Part shown: positions 1 through 6,808 of the stretch, piece after piece
Layout of the letters: each line of letters starts with the position of its first letter
Numbering within the stretch: position 1 is the first letter of the stretch
DNA from: Thermoguttaceae bacterium
GTDB lineage: Bacteria > Planctomycetota > Planctomycetia > Pirellulales > Thermoguttaceae
Direction: 5' to 3'
Assembly: GCA_017557195.1 (NCBI GenBank)
Contig: JAFZAL010000166.1
Location: forward strand, 1 to 36,269
DNA length: 36,269 bases
Position numbers and translations under genes: made by a program
Notes under the pieces: generated by a model
The model's database searches: none
Told to the model about the DNA's origin: nothing
What the model saw: only the letters and a program-made list of their open reading frames with translations

Positions 1-7
1 GACAAAC

Positions 8-60
8 ACCCCTTTTTCCTCCCCTCTGCGCCGTTGGCGCAGGGGGGAGGAAAAAGGGGT
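8..60. repeat. long near-perfect palindrome
   Basis: The arms 8-32 and 36-60 pair over 25 bp with a 3-nt loop and one G-T mismatch. The stem runs from an A/T- and C-rich outer part (CCCCTTTTTCC) to a GC-rich tip (CTGCGCC gtt GGCGCAG). It resembles the palindrome at 35994-36036 in design (CCCTTTTTY outer arm, C/T-rich middle, GCGCC or CACGCC tip), so it probably belongs to a dispersed intergenic palindrome family. It could also act as a bidirectional transcription terminator, because each strand ends the stem in an A/T run. Confidence 0.75.
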
Positions 61-127
61 TAAGTCGATCTAAGGGAGCAGTATTTCCGTGTTCCGGCGG
101 TTGAAAACGCCGGTTACAATGAGTTTC

Positions 128-173
128 GTCCCTTCGGGACTAACGCGGACTCACGTCCGCGATCGCTGTCGCG
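128..173. repeat. cluster of three small hairpins (REP-like)
   Basis: Three short inverted repeats follow one another: GTCCC ttc GGGAC (128-140), GCGGAC tcac GTCCGC (145-160) and CGCGA tcgctg TCGCG (158-173). They lie just downstream of the 3' end of the IMPase-family gene on the minus strand. Closely packed small GC-rich hairpins of this type are typical of REP-like extragenic palindromes. A similar cluster is at 35883-35956. No REP-associated transposase is visible in the window. Confidence 0.5.
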
Positions 174-196
174 ACACACACAAAAACGTTTCCCGT

Positions 197-982
197 CTAT
201 CCCTTCACGCAATTCAATATCGCGGCGTGAAGTTTCTCGTTGGACGTTGCCAGCAACGCGGCGCGGTCAACGTCGAACGGAGCGCCGTCGGCGGCTGTTA
301 CAACTCCGCCCGCCTCTTTGACCAGCAAGACGCCAGCAGCGACGTCCCACGAATGGGCGGAAAAGTTCATCGTGGCGTCGAAAATTCCCCGGGCTGTGTA
401 CGCCAGGTTCAGCGCCAGCGATCCCGTGCGGCGCATCGCCTGACATTCGCCCGTCAGTTTGAGAAACGCCTTGAAGTCGTCACATTCCTGCGTTATGTTG
501 GGCGGGAACCCGAACCCGATAAGAGAATCAATCAGCTTTTCAACCGGCGAAACGTGAAGTTCCGTCCCGTTGAGCCACGCCCCGTGTCCGGCAACGGCAG
601 AATAGAATTCGTCGTAGTACGGCGCGTAAATCCCGCTGACAAACAGCTCGCCCCGAAACTCCAGCGCCAGCGAGACGCAAAAATGCGGGCTGCCGTGCGC
701 GTAGTTCGTCGTGCCGTCCAGCGGGTCGAGAATCCAGCGGTACTCGGAATCCGGGTCCGGGACGGGGTAGTTTGTATCGTCTATGGTTTCTTCCCCGACG
801 AAAATATGAGTGGGAAACGCCTCAGCGAGAATGTCCCGCACGGCTTTTTGCGCTCTGCGGTCGGAATCCGTTACCAGGTCGCGGACGTCTTTATGATACA
901 CCGCCGCCTTGCCAAACCCGTCCATGAGGACTTTCCCCGCCGCCTTGCACGACTCTCGAAGAACTTCTGTAAAACTTGCCAT
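197..982 (-). CDS. inositol monophosphatase family protein
   Basis: This is a 261-residue member of the Mg2+-dependent, Li+-sensitive FIG phosphatase family (IMPase/SuhB/HisN/CysQ). The family signatures are present in order: EE metal ligands in FVGEE (near residue 63), the DPLDGTTNY motif (near 87), and the C-terminal WDVAAGVLLVKEAGG motif (near 213). All metal-binding acidic residues visible in these motifs are intact and the length is normal. Family members dephosphorylate inositol monophosphate, histidinol phosphate or related sugar phosphates, and the sequence alone does not decide which. It lies 74 nt downstream of the leuD-like gene on the same strand and could be read through from it. 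The ATG at 982 gives the usual family N-terminus. Cytoplasmic, with no signal peptide. Confidence 0.9.
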   Translation of the reverse strand: MASFTEVLRESCKAAGKVLMDGFGKAAVYHKDVRDLVTDSDRRAQKAVRDILAEAFPTHIFVGEETIDDTNYPVPDPDSEYRWILDPLDGTTNYAHGSPHFCVSLALEFRGELFVSGIYAPYYDEFYSAVAGHGAWLNGTELHVSPVEKLIDSLIGFGFPPNITQECDDFKAFLKLTGECQAMRRTGSLALNLAYTARGIFDATMNFSAHSWDVAAGVLLVKEAGGVVTAADGAPFDVDRAALLATSNEKLHAAILNCVKG

Positions 983-1019
983 GATGTTATTAGGTTATTT
1001 ATGATAATTATAATATTTA

Positions 1020-1058
1020 GTTGCGAGTAGCGAGTTGCGAGAAACGCAAGCGCAACTC
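1020..1058. repeat. GAGTTGCGAG-type short repeats with inverted arms
   Basis: The gap between the IMPase-family gene and the leuD-like gene contains iterated AGTTGCGAG/AGTAGCGAG units and an inverted copy (AGTTGCG near 1020-1026 against CGCAACT near 1052-1058). It is of the same character as the heptamer repeats elsewhere in the window. A weak terminator role for the minus-strand operon is possible, but no T-run follows. Confidence 0.4.
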
Positions 1059-1497
1059 ATTTATTCCACTTGTCTTCGTACGCTTCAATTGCTTTCTCGG
1101 CAGACAGGGCAAAGGAGACAATATCCACGCCGTCCATTAAACAGCGTTTATAAAACGAGTCAACTTCAAACGAAACGCTCAAGCCGAACTCGTCGGAAAC
1201 AGTTTGCGATTCCAGGTCAACCGTCAATTTGTATCCAGGACGATCCGAGACGTTTTGTAACAGCTGTTCAATCTGCTCTTTCGGCAGCGTTATCGGCAAG
1301 ACGCCGTTCTGATACGCCATTTTAGTAAACCTCGAGGAAAACTCATGGGCAACAACCGCTTTGACGCCGCCGTCTATCCATTCCAGAAGCGTCTGTTCTT
1401 CGGAATCAAACAGACTGCGCGATATCAAAACCGCCGCGCTGCGATTCTCCCCTGTAACGTCTGCCGCTAAACCTGTTATTGATGTAAACTTTTCCAC
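1057..1497 (-). CDS. degenerate LeuD-like protein (isopropylmalate isomerase small-subunit homologue)
   Basis: A 146-residue protein, against about 190-205 for LeuD. The first 20 residues (MEKFTSITGLAADVTGENRS) match a LeuD N-terminus. About 50 residues that normally carry the DTDQIIP segment are then missing, and from residue 22 it realigns to the LeuD swivel domain (AVVAHEFSSRFTKMAYQNG, then VLPITLP). The substrate-binding GSSRE motif is replaced by SEEQT (residues 32-36), so the catalytic Ser-Ser-Arg is lost. The start is GTG at 1497, inside the last codons of the restriction gene. Taken with the equally degenerate LeuC homologue upstream, it is probably a pseudo-enzyme subunit or a decaying paralogue, although the frame is open and the C-terminal half is well kept. 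Confidence 0.75.
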   Translation of the reverse strand: MEKFTSITGLAADVTGENRSAAVLISRSLFDSEEQTLLEWIDGGVKAVVAHEFSSRFTKMAYQNGVLPITLPKEQIEQLLQNVSDRPGYKLTVDLESQTVSDEFGLSVSFEVDSFYKRCLMDGVDIVSFALSAEKAIEAYEDKWNK

Positions 1498-2237
1498 GTC
1501 TGTCTTTTTTTCCCAGAGTTAAACATTACCAGTTTATCCCAATTGATTGTACAATCTTGATAGCAAAAAACTTCTGCAAACTCTGTAATAAATCTAGTAA
1601 CCTTTCCACCAAGTTGGATCTTGAAATTTTCATTGTGTTGTCTAGCATTTTGTCCCAGAGGAATAATCAATTTCTGATAAAGATCTTCGTCTCCAGAAAT
1701 GAATTCCCAAAAGCGCTGACCACAATATTTGAAGTAATCGCCTTTATCGGGTTTACTATCTTTACCATAACAGCAACCGTTTACAGCTATGATTGTCAGT
1801 CCAGAATGATTAGTACGCAATGTTTTTTTAGCAGAAACAAAGTCCTTTATCATTCCCTTTTTTTGTCCGCTGTTGGCCCATTTCGGTCCGGACTTGATAG
1901 AAACGATATACCTAATGTTATCTTTAACAAATTCGAGGTCAATACCCGGGATTCCAGATTTAATCCCACCGTAAACCTGACCGTTGATATAAATAGCCAG
2001 CTGTTCCAGCCAATCACCAAAAATGGTTTCTTCGTTAGAAGAAATAAAAGCATCCACAAGCGATTGAACAAGTTCCGGGGCTGTAAGAATTCCCTTGGCT
2101 CGAAACATGTAGGGATTCTTTTTCATTAAAACGTCTTTCAATTCTAATTGCTCCAAAGAGTTCAGACGCGCCTGATGGAACTCGTCAATGTGCTGGGAAA
2201 CGTAGTCGATAGCGATTTGAGGATTATACGGCTTCAT
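1476..2237 (-). CDS. PmeII-family type II restriction endonuclease
   Basis: A 253-residue protein that I recognise as the PmeII-like type II restriction endonuclease family. Diagnostic stretches are NPYMFRAKGI (41-50), SSNEETIFGDWLE (67-79) and GIDLEF...YIVSIKSG (98-117). The PD-(D/E)xK nuclease core is readable as E70, D100 and the S-I-K element with K115. It overlaps the upstream methyltransferase by 14 nt and its last codons overlap the GTG of the leuD-like gene by 22 nt, so all are translationally packed on one minus-strand transcript. The DNA is visibly more AT-rich than the flanking leu-like genes, consistent with acquisition. The recognition site cannot be read from the sequence. The nuclease looks intact. 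Confidence 0.82.
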   Translation of the reverse strand: MKPYNPQIAIDYVSQHIDEFHQARLNSLEQLELKDVLMKKNPYMFRAKGILTAPELVQSLVDAFISSNEETIFGDWLEQLAIYINGQVYGGIKSGIPGIDLEFVKDNIRYIVSIKSGPKWANSGQKKGMIKDFVSAKKTLRTNHSGLTIIAVNGCCYGKDSKPDKGDYFKYCGQRFWEFISGDEDLYQKLIIPLGQNARQHNENFKIQLGGKVTRFITEFAEVFCYQDCTINWDKLVMFNSGKKRQTWKSLHQ

Positions 2238-3090
2238 CGTACTGCTCCGTTGAAAAAATGTTGCTTGGATTATTGGAAAAGTATTTCTTTACTTCTTCAA
2301 AATACTCTGGAAGAATCTCAATCCCGATTGATTGTCGATTCAGACGATTGGCGGCAATATTGGTCGTTCCCGACCCCATAAACGGGTCTAAAACGACGTC
2401 GTTTTCCTGAGTAAACAGTTTAATAAACCATTCCGGCAGGGCTTGTGGGAACGCCGCAGGGTGTTTTTTGTTGCTGCATTCCGTCGCCAAGTGCAGAACG
2501 TTTGTCGGGTACGCCTTGTCTCGATTGAGCCAGTTGGAAATATTCTTCCCGAACCCGCTGCCGACGTGCGAATTGTCACGGATTTTATCCGTCTCACTGA
2601 GCTTTCTCAAGCGGGATTTTGCCCAGTCGCCGGTCGGAACCATAACCGATTCCTGATACATCGCAAAACTCTTTTGCTTATTGAATTGCAGAAGGCGTTC
2701 CCATGCGTCGCGGAAACGGTTGGGCCATTTGCCGGGATAGCAGTTCTTTTTATGCCAAATAAACTCTTCCGTCCAGAGCCAGCCCTGTTTTCGCATGGAT
2801 AAAATCAATTCCAAAACGTACGTACTGCGTTCGCCGTTGACGACCTTTTCTTTGATATTCAAAACAAAAGACCCCGTTGGCTTTAACACCCGCAACATCT
2901 GTTCGGTAATCGGCAAAAACCATTCCACGTATTTGTCCGGATGAATGCCGCCGTACGTGTTTTTTCGCTGGTCGGCGTAAGGCGGAGACGTAAAAATCAA
3001 ATCGACGCAATTATCCGGAAGCTCTTTTAAGACTTCCAGACAATCGCCTTGATACAATTTTACGTTCGCGATTTGAAAGCTGTTTGTCAT
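2224..3090 (-). CDS. type II DNA methyltransferase (N4-cytosine/N6-adenine, beta class)
   Basis: A 288-residue DNA methylase of the N6_N4_Mtase family. The catalytic motif IV TSPPYADQR (near residues 34-42) precedes the AdoMet-binding motif I DPFMGSGTT (near 236-244), the order of beta-class enzymes. An SPPY rather than DPPY catalytic motif is usual for N4-cytosine methylation, so m4C is the likelier product. Motif X-like and target-recognition regions lie between them (WHKKNCYPGKWPNRFRDAWE). It precedes and overlaps the restriction endonuclease, so the cognate protective enzyme is made first. It begins 39 nt after the stop of the leuC-like gene and probably uses that operon's promoter. Confidence 0.88.
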   Translation of the reverse strand: MTNSFQIANVKLYQGDCLEVLKELPDNCVDLIFTSPPYADQRKNTYGGIHPDKYVEWFLPITEQMLRVLKPTGSFVLNIKEKVVNGERSTYVLELILSMRKQGWLWTEEFIWHKKNCYPGKWPNRFRDAWERLLQFNKQKSFAMYQESVMVPTGDWAKSRLRKLSETDKIRDNSHVGSGFGKNISNWLNRDKAYPTNVLHLATECSNKKHPAAFPQALPEWFIKLFTQENDVVLDPFMGSGTTNIAANRLNRQSIGIEILPEYFEEVKKYFSNNPSNIFSTEQYDEAV

Positions 3091-3128
3091 GAATTTTTAG
3101 TAAATGGTTAGTTGAATGTTAATCAGTT

Positions 3129-4529
3129 TTATCTGTATTCCCAATTTCGAATGTCGGTGAATTTTCCGGTTATTGCAGCAACGGCAGCCATGGCGGGGCT
3201 GACATGACACGTACGGATGCTGGAACCGGTTTGGAAGTCGGAAGCGGTGGACGCGCAAACGCCGTTTGCAGGCGCGTCTTCCGGTTCGATGTTGACTGAC
3301 CCCGGCTCGCCCCATCGGAATCCGGCGTCAAGGAAAATTTTGTCCAGACCCGCCGCCTCAGCTTTCATCTTAACGATTCCCGACCCCGGCGAAACGACGG
3401 CTGTTACATTCGGACTGCATTTGTATCCCTTGACCACCTTGGCGGCGGCGCGAAGGTCGCCCAGTCGTCCGCCAGCGTCCGACCCGATAAACACGCAGTC
3501 GACAGCAATATCGGTTATCGCTTGACCTGGTTTGAACCCCATGAATTCTAACGAGTCCTGCGCTGTACGCCGCTCATACTCGTCTGGAATCGAGTTCGGG
3601 TCTGGAACAACGCCGTCAATGGCCGCGTTACAGCCTGGTACGATTTCCCATGATGCCGTTGGTTTGATTTCCGAGGCGTCTATTTGAATTGTCTTGTCGT
3701 AAGCGCAGCCGTCGTCTGACCGGAACGATTTCCATTTTGTAACAGCTGCGTCAAATTCCCGACCCAACAGCGGGCAATGAGGCCGTCCTTTGAGATACTT
3801 GAACGTCAGCTCGTCGGGGGCGATAATAGCGGCAAGCGCGCCGGTATAAGACGTCAAATTGCACAGCGTCAGACGACCTGTCATGTTCAGGGAACGAATC
3901 GCCTCGCCGGTGTATTCGATTACATATTCGTCTAAAAATTCGTCCTCCTGACTCAGTTCGAACGCTTTGCTGACAACCGCCATGGCGAGGTCTTTTGCAG
4001 ACGAGCCCGGCGGCAGCGCGCCGTCAACGCGAACTTCCATCAGCTTCGGCTTGACCATCGGCAGTGACTGCGCCGCTAGAACGCACTCGCTTTCTTTGGT
4101 GTTGATTTCCAGAGCCAGCGCGCCCAGCGCCCCGCACGTGGACGCATGCCCGACGCCGCTGGCAATCGTCATGCCGGGCTGAACGATGCCCTGCTCCGGC
4201 GCGACGACGTAAACGGTTCCCTGATTGACGTTCCCGATTCCAAAACAGCCGATGCACTTCTCGCGGCAGTTGTCGACCAGACTTTGAATCAGCTTCTCCA
4301 CCTCGGGGGTTTTCGCCGCCTTGGCGGAAACGTTTCTGTCAACGGTCGCGATGGTTCTGTCCGGACGCCAAATATCCAGACCGGCGCTGCGAAGCCGTTC
4401 AAACGCCTGCGGACCGGCGGTTTCCGTCAGCAGTTGATAGTCTATATAAACTAACGGAATAGCGCAGTCCGACGACTGAACGAGGTGGGCGTCCCAGATT
4501 TTGTCGAGTATTGTTTTAGGCGTTGGCAT
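3129..4529 (-). CDS. LeuC-like protein without Fe-S ligands (isopropylmalate isomerase large-subunit homologue)
   Basis: A 466-residue protein with full-length LeuC similarity (PEQGIVQPGMTI, LPPGSSAKDL, GRLTLCNL, VSPAMAAVAAI). The key aconitase-fold residues are gone. IGSCTNSR is IGSDAGGR (348-355; D351 replaces the cluster Cys). WREPGCSMC is WGEPGSVNI (406-414; both other cluster Cys lost). GDSHTS is GVGHAS (125-130). DHN is DRN (64-66), and the SNRNFEGR arginines are absent (429-436). It therefore cannot bind a normal [4Fe-4S] cluster. ATG 4529 is preferred because AGAGGGG lies just upstream and it matches the LeuC N-terminus. An upstream in-frame ATG at 4682 only adds translated repeat DNA. 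It heads the operon with M, R and leuD-like genes. It may have a non-catalytic role or be a decaying paralogue; a genuine leuCD must exist elsewhere if leucine is made. Confidence 0.8.
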   Translation of the reverse strand: MPTPKTILDKIWDAHLVQSSDCAIPLVYIDYQLLTETAGPQAFERLRSAGLDIWRPDRTIATVDRNVSAKAAKTPEVEKLIQSLVDNCREKCIGCFGIGNVNQGTVYVVAPEQGIVQPGMTIASGVGHASTCGALGALALEINTKESECVLAAQSLPMVKPKLMEVRVDGALPPGSSAKDLAMAVVSKAFELSQEDEFLDEYVIEYTGEAIRSLNMTGRLTLCNLTSYTGALAAIIAPDELTFKYLKGRPHCPLLGREFDAAVTKWKSFRSDDGCAYDKTIQIDASEIKPTASWEIVPGCNAAIDGVVPDPNSIPDEYERRTAQDSLEFMGFKPGQAITDIAVDCVFIGSDAGGRLGDLRAAAKVVKGYKCSPNVTAVVSPGSGIVKMKAEAAGLDKIFLDAGFRWGEPGSVNIEPEDAPANGVCASTASDFQTGSSIRTCHVSPAMAAVAAITGKFTDIRNWEYR

Positions 4530-4554
4530 GAACCCCTCTGCTGATTTAACGAAA

Positions 4555-4577
4555 CGGGAACGGAGATTCGGTTCCCG
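4555..4577 (-). promoter_or_regulatory. leader hairpin upstream of leuC-like gene
   Basis: CGGGAAC (4555-4561) and GTTCCCG (4571-4577) form a perfect 7-bp inverted repeat with a 9-nt loop. It lies between the proposed promoter and the ribosome binding site of the leuC-like gene. It could be an operator or leader structure; no T-run or leader peptide supports attenuation. Confidence 0.4.
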
Positions 4578-4598
4578 ATAACCAATCTTCCATGTTTT

Positions 4599-4626
4599 AT
4601 TATACCCGTCTTCCAGTTTTTTACAA
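4599..4626 (-). promoter_or_regulatory. candidate sigma70-type promoter of the leuC-like/R-M operon
   Basis: On the minus strand TTGTAA (4626-4621) and a perfect TATAAT (4604-4599) are separated by 16 bp. Transcription would start near 4592, about 60 nt before the ATG at 4529. No other good promoter is seen before the methyltransferase or restriction genes, so all four genes may depend on it. Confidence 0.5.
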
Positions 4627-4631
4627 GACGG

Positions 4632-4736
4632 CGGGGGGAGGGAACAGGGAATGGGGAATAGGGAGTAGAAGGCAGTAGGCAAGAGGCAATAGTTTAAAAA
4701 TCTCTACTGCCTACTGCCTATTGCCTACGGCCTCTT
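4632..4736. repeat. heptamer-type minisatellite with inverted arms (GGGAATA / GGCAGTA)
   Basis: The plus strand reads GGGAA/GGGGAATA units, then GTAGAAGGCAGTAGGCA (4665-4681), then after a short A/T spacer an inverted arm with CTACTGCC, TACTGCC and TATTGCC units (4704-4730). The two arms can fold into a long imperfect hairpin. The same word family occurs at 6691-6808 and 7962-7990. Translated, it gives the SLFPIPCSL-type peptide that falsely extends the leuC-like frame. Confidence 0.7.
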
Positions 4737-4745
4737 TATTTGCTC

Positions 4746-4774
4746 TTGACAAAAAATCGGATTTTCTCTAAATT
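4746..4774 (+). promoter_or_regulatory. candidate promoter of the parvulin gene
   Basis: A perfect TTGACA (4746-4751) is followed after 17 bp by TAAATT (4769-4774). An alternative -10, TATAAT at 4816-4821, lies downstream but lacks a good -35. The start codon is at 4898, leaving a leader of about 115 nt or less. Confidence 0.5.
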
Positions 4775-4785
4775 ATCACTTGATA

Positions 4786-4803
4786 ATTCAGCTTAGGCTG
4801 AAT
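4786..4803. promoter_or_regulatory. inverted repeat in parvulin leader/promoter region
   Basis: ATTCAGC (4786-4792), TTAG, GCTGAAT (4797-4803) is a perfect 7-bp inverted repeat. It sits just after the first proposed -10 and before a second TATAAT, so it could be an operator or an mRNA 5' hairpin. Confidence 0.4.
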
Positions 4804-4897
4804 ACTGTGTTAGTATATAATTTAAAGGAGTTCAGGAAGTCCTCATGGCAGGGCGTCCGGAATTCCGTATTTGCATTTAGGATTTTAGGAGAATCAC

Positions 4898-6685
4898 ATG
4901 AAATCGTTTATCCGATTGTCGGCGATGTTGTTGGTTGTAACCGGATTGTGCAGCGATATTTTCGCTCAGCAAGCCCCTGCCCCGTCTCCGGACAGCATTG
5001 TCGCCCGAGTCAATAACGAACCGATTACCCGCCAGCAGCTGGGCGACGAATGCCTGTTGCATTTCGGCCGCGACGTTGCCGAAAAGATGATGAACAAATA
5101 CCTCATTCAGACGGAATGTCATAAGCGAAATATCGTCATTACGCAAGACGAAGTTCGAGCGGAAATCGAACGTCTCGCCAAGTCGTTCAACCTGCCGGTA
5201 ACGCAGTGGCTTAACCTCCTTAAAGACGAGCGCGGCATCAACGAACAGCAGTATTCAGAAGACATCATTTGGCCGTCGCTGGCGTTAAAGGCGATTGCCA
5301 AAGATCAGATCGTTGTCAACGAACAGGAAATCGCGATGGCGTACGATCGTCTTTGCGGTCCGAGCGTTGAGGCGAGAATTATCGTTCTCGACACCCCTGA
5401 AAAAGCGGCAGAGATTCATAAAATCGTTGCCGCCGACCCGTCGCGATTCACCGCCATGGCAAAACAGCATTCCATCGACACCAACACCGCTTCCCGCGGC
5501 GGCATGGCTCCCGCTCCGCTGAGAATGCACACGGGGTTCCCGGAATTCGACAAAGCCGTTTTTTCTCTCAAGCCGGGACAGGTTTCAAACGTCTTGAACG
5601 TTGGGAATCAGTATTTGATTGTGTATTGCGAACGAATCAACCCGTCAATTAAAGACAAAAACCCGCTTACCGACGACCTCAAAAAACGCATTGTTGAGGA
5701 AATCAAAGTTCAGAAGCTGTCCAAGGTTTCCACCGATATTTTCCAGCAGCTTCAGCAAAAAGCCAAAGTAACAATCGTTTTGGGAAATCCCCAGCTGGAA
5801 CGCCAGTATCCGACAGCCGCCATTCTCATCGACGGCAAACAGATCGGCCGAAAACAGGTTGCAGAAAAAGCGATTGAACGTCACGGCGCCAAAGTTCTCG
5901 ACGGATTGATTCAGTTTGTCCTGGTTGAACAAGCCGCTAAAAAGGCAGGAATCACTGTTACAGACAAAGACGTTGACGATCAGATTGCCACTATCGCCGC
6001 CGACGCTCTGCCGTTAAAAAATGGCGCAGCAGACGTCGAACGCTGGTATGCAACCGTGGCGCGTGAATACGGATTGAGCCGCGAGCAGTATCGCAAGCAG
6101 ATCCGGTCTCAGGTCGCGTTGACGAAAATGGTTGAACCGGACGTCCGAATTGAAAACGACGACATCCAAAAAGGATACGAAGCCAACTACGGACCTCGCG
6201 TTCGCGTTCGCGCAATCATCCTCAACGACATGCGATCCGCTCAGCGCGTTTGGGCGGAAGCGAGAAAGAATCCGACGGAAAAGAACTTCGGCGATCTGTG
6301 CGAACAGTACTGCGTCGACCCGAACATTCGCGCCATTCGCGGCGAAGTTCCCCCGATTCAAAAGCACGGCGGAATTCCGGAACTGGAATCCGAGGCGTTT
6401 AAGCTCAGCCCTGGAGAACTGTCGGATATTGTAACAGTCGGCCAAACGTTTATCATCATGTACTGTCTGGGACAGACTCAACCGGACAACATTCCTCTGG
6501 ACGACGTCAAAGACATGATTATCAAAGACGTTCGACAAAAGAAGATTGACGTTCTGATGGCGGAACTGGTTGAACAAATCAAGGATAACGGAACGTGGGA
6601 AAACCTGCTTTCCGGAGACGTTCACACGCCTCGCAGCGCCGTCGTTCCCGCTGAAAATGCGCCTCAGCCGACTCCGGATAAATAA
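4898..6685 (+). CDS. exported parvulin-type peptidyl-prolyl isomerase with two PpiC domains
   Basis: A 595-residue SurA/PrsA-like foldase. Residues 1-23 are a signal peptide ending IFA before QQAPAP. A SurA-type N-terminal helical region begins VARVNNEPITRQQLG (35-49). The first rotamase domain is about 154-250 (EARIIVLDT...FDKAVFSLKPGQVSNVL), a second VNNEP-like element IDGKQIGRKQVAEKA begins a repeated module near 312, and a second rotamase domain is about 430-530 (RVRAIILND...ESEAFKLSPGELSDIV). The protein thus looks like an internal duplication of chaperone plus PPIase units. It should assist folding of exported or outer-membrane proteins in the periplasm. AGGAG lies 7-8 nt before the ATG. 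It is transcribed alone or with proB, separated by a repeat-filled gap. Confidence 0.88.
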   Translation: MKSFIRLSAMLLVVTGLCSDIFAQQAPAPSPDSIVARVNNEPITRQQLGDECLLHFGRDVAEKMMNKYLIQTECHKRNIVITQDEVRAEIERLAKSFNLPVTQWLNLLKDERGINEQQYSEDIIWPSLALKAIAKDQIVVNEQEIAMAYDRLCGPSVEARIIVLDTPEKAAEIHKIVAADPSRFTAMAKQHSIDTNTASRGGMAPAPLRMHTGFPEFDKAVFSLKPGQVSNVLNVGNQYLIVYCERINPSIKDKNPLTDDLKKRIVEEIKVQKLSKVSTDIFQQLQQKAKVTIVLGNPQLERQYPTAAILIDGKQIGRKQVAEKAIERHGAKVLDGLIQFVLVEQAAKKAGITVTDKDVDDQIATIAADALPLKNGAADVERWYATVAREYGLSREQYRKQIRSQVALTKMVEPDVRIENDDIQKGYEANYGPRVRVRAIILNDMRSAQRVWAEARKNPTEKNFGDLCEQYCVDPNIRAIRGEVPPIQKHGGIPELESEAFKLSPGELSDIVTVGQTFIIMYCLGQTQPDNIPLDDVKDMIIKDVRQKKIDVLMAELVEQIKDNGTWENLLSGDVHTPRSAVVPAENAPQPTPDK

Positions 6686-6690
6686 TTTTA

Positions 6691-6808
6691 GGGAATGGGG
6701 AATAGGGAATGGGGAATAGATTTTGGTTTAAAATTCTACACCCAATTCCCTACTCCCTACTTCCCAAACTACTCCCTATTCCCTACTCCCTATTCCCTAA
6801 CCCCTAAC
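6691..6808. repeat. heptamer-type minisatellite with inverted arms (GGGAATA)
   Basis: The parvulin-proB gap consists almost wholly of GGGAATG/GGGAATA units (6691-6718) and, after an AT spacer, inverted TTCCCTACTCCCTA units (6746-6808). It can fold into a long imperfect hairpin. The inverted arm abuts the proB ATG, leaving no Shine-Dalgarno sequence, and its translation yields a false N-terminal extension of ProB with FPTPYSL-type repeats. Confidence 0.75.

Noticed and set aside
89..1030. 313-residue plus-strand open frame at the left edge
   Set aside because: It lies wholly antisense to the clear inositol-monophosphatase family gene and has low-complexity Arg/Val-rich composition typical of a shadow frame.
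4530..4682. N-terminal extension of the LeuC-like protein from ATG 4682
   Set aside because: It is encoded by the heptamer repeat and leader, lies upstream of the proposed promoter, and the ATG at 4529 has a ribosome binding site and family-like N-terminus.
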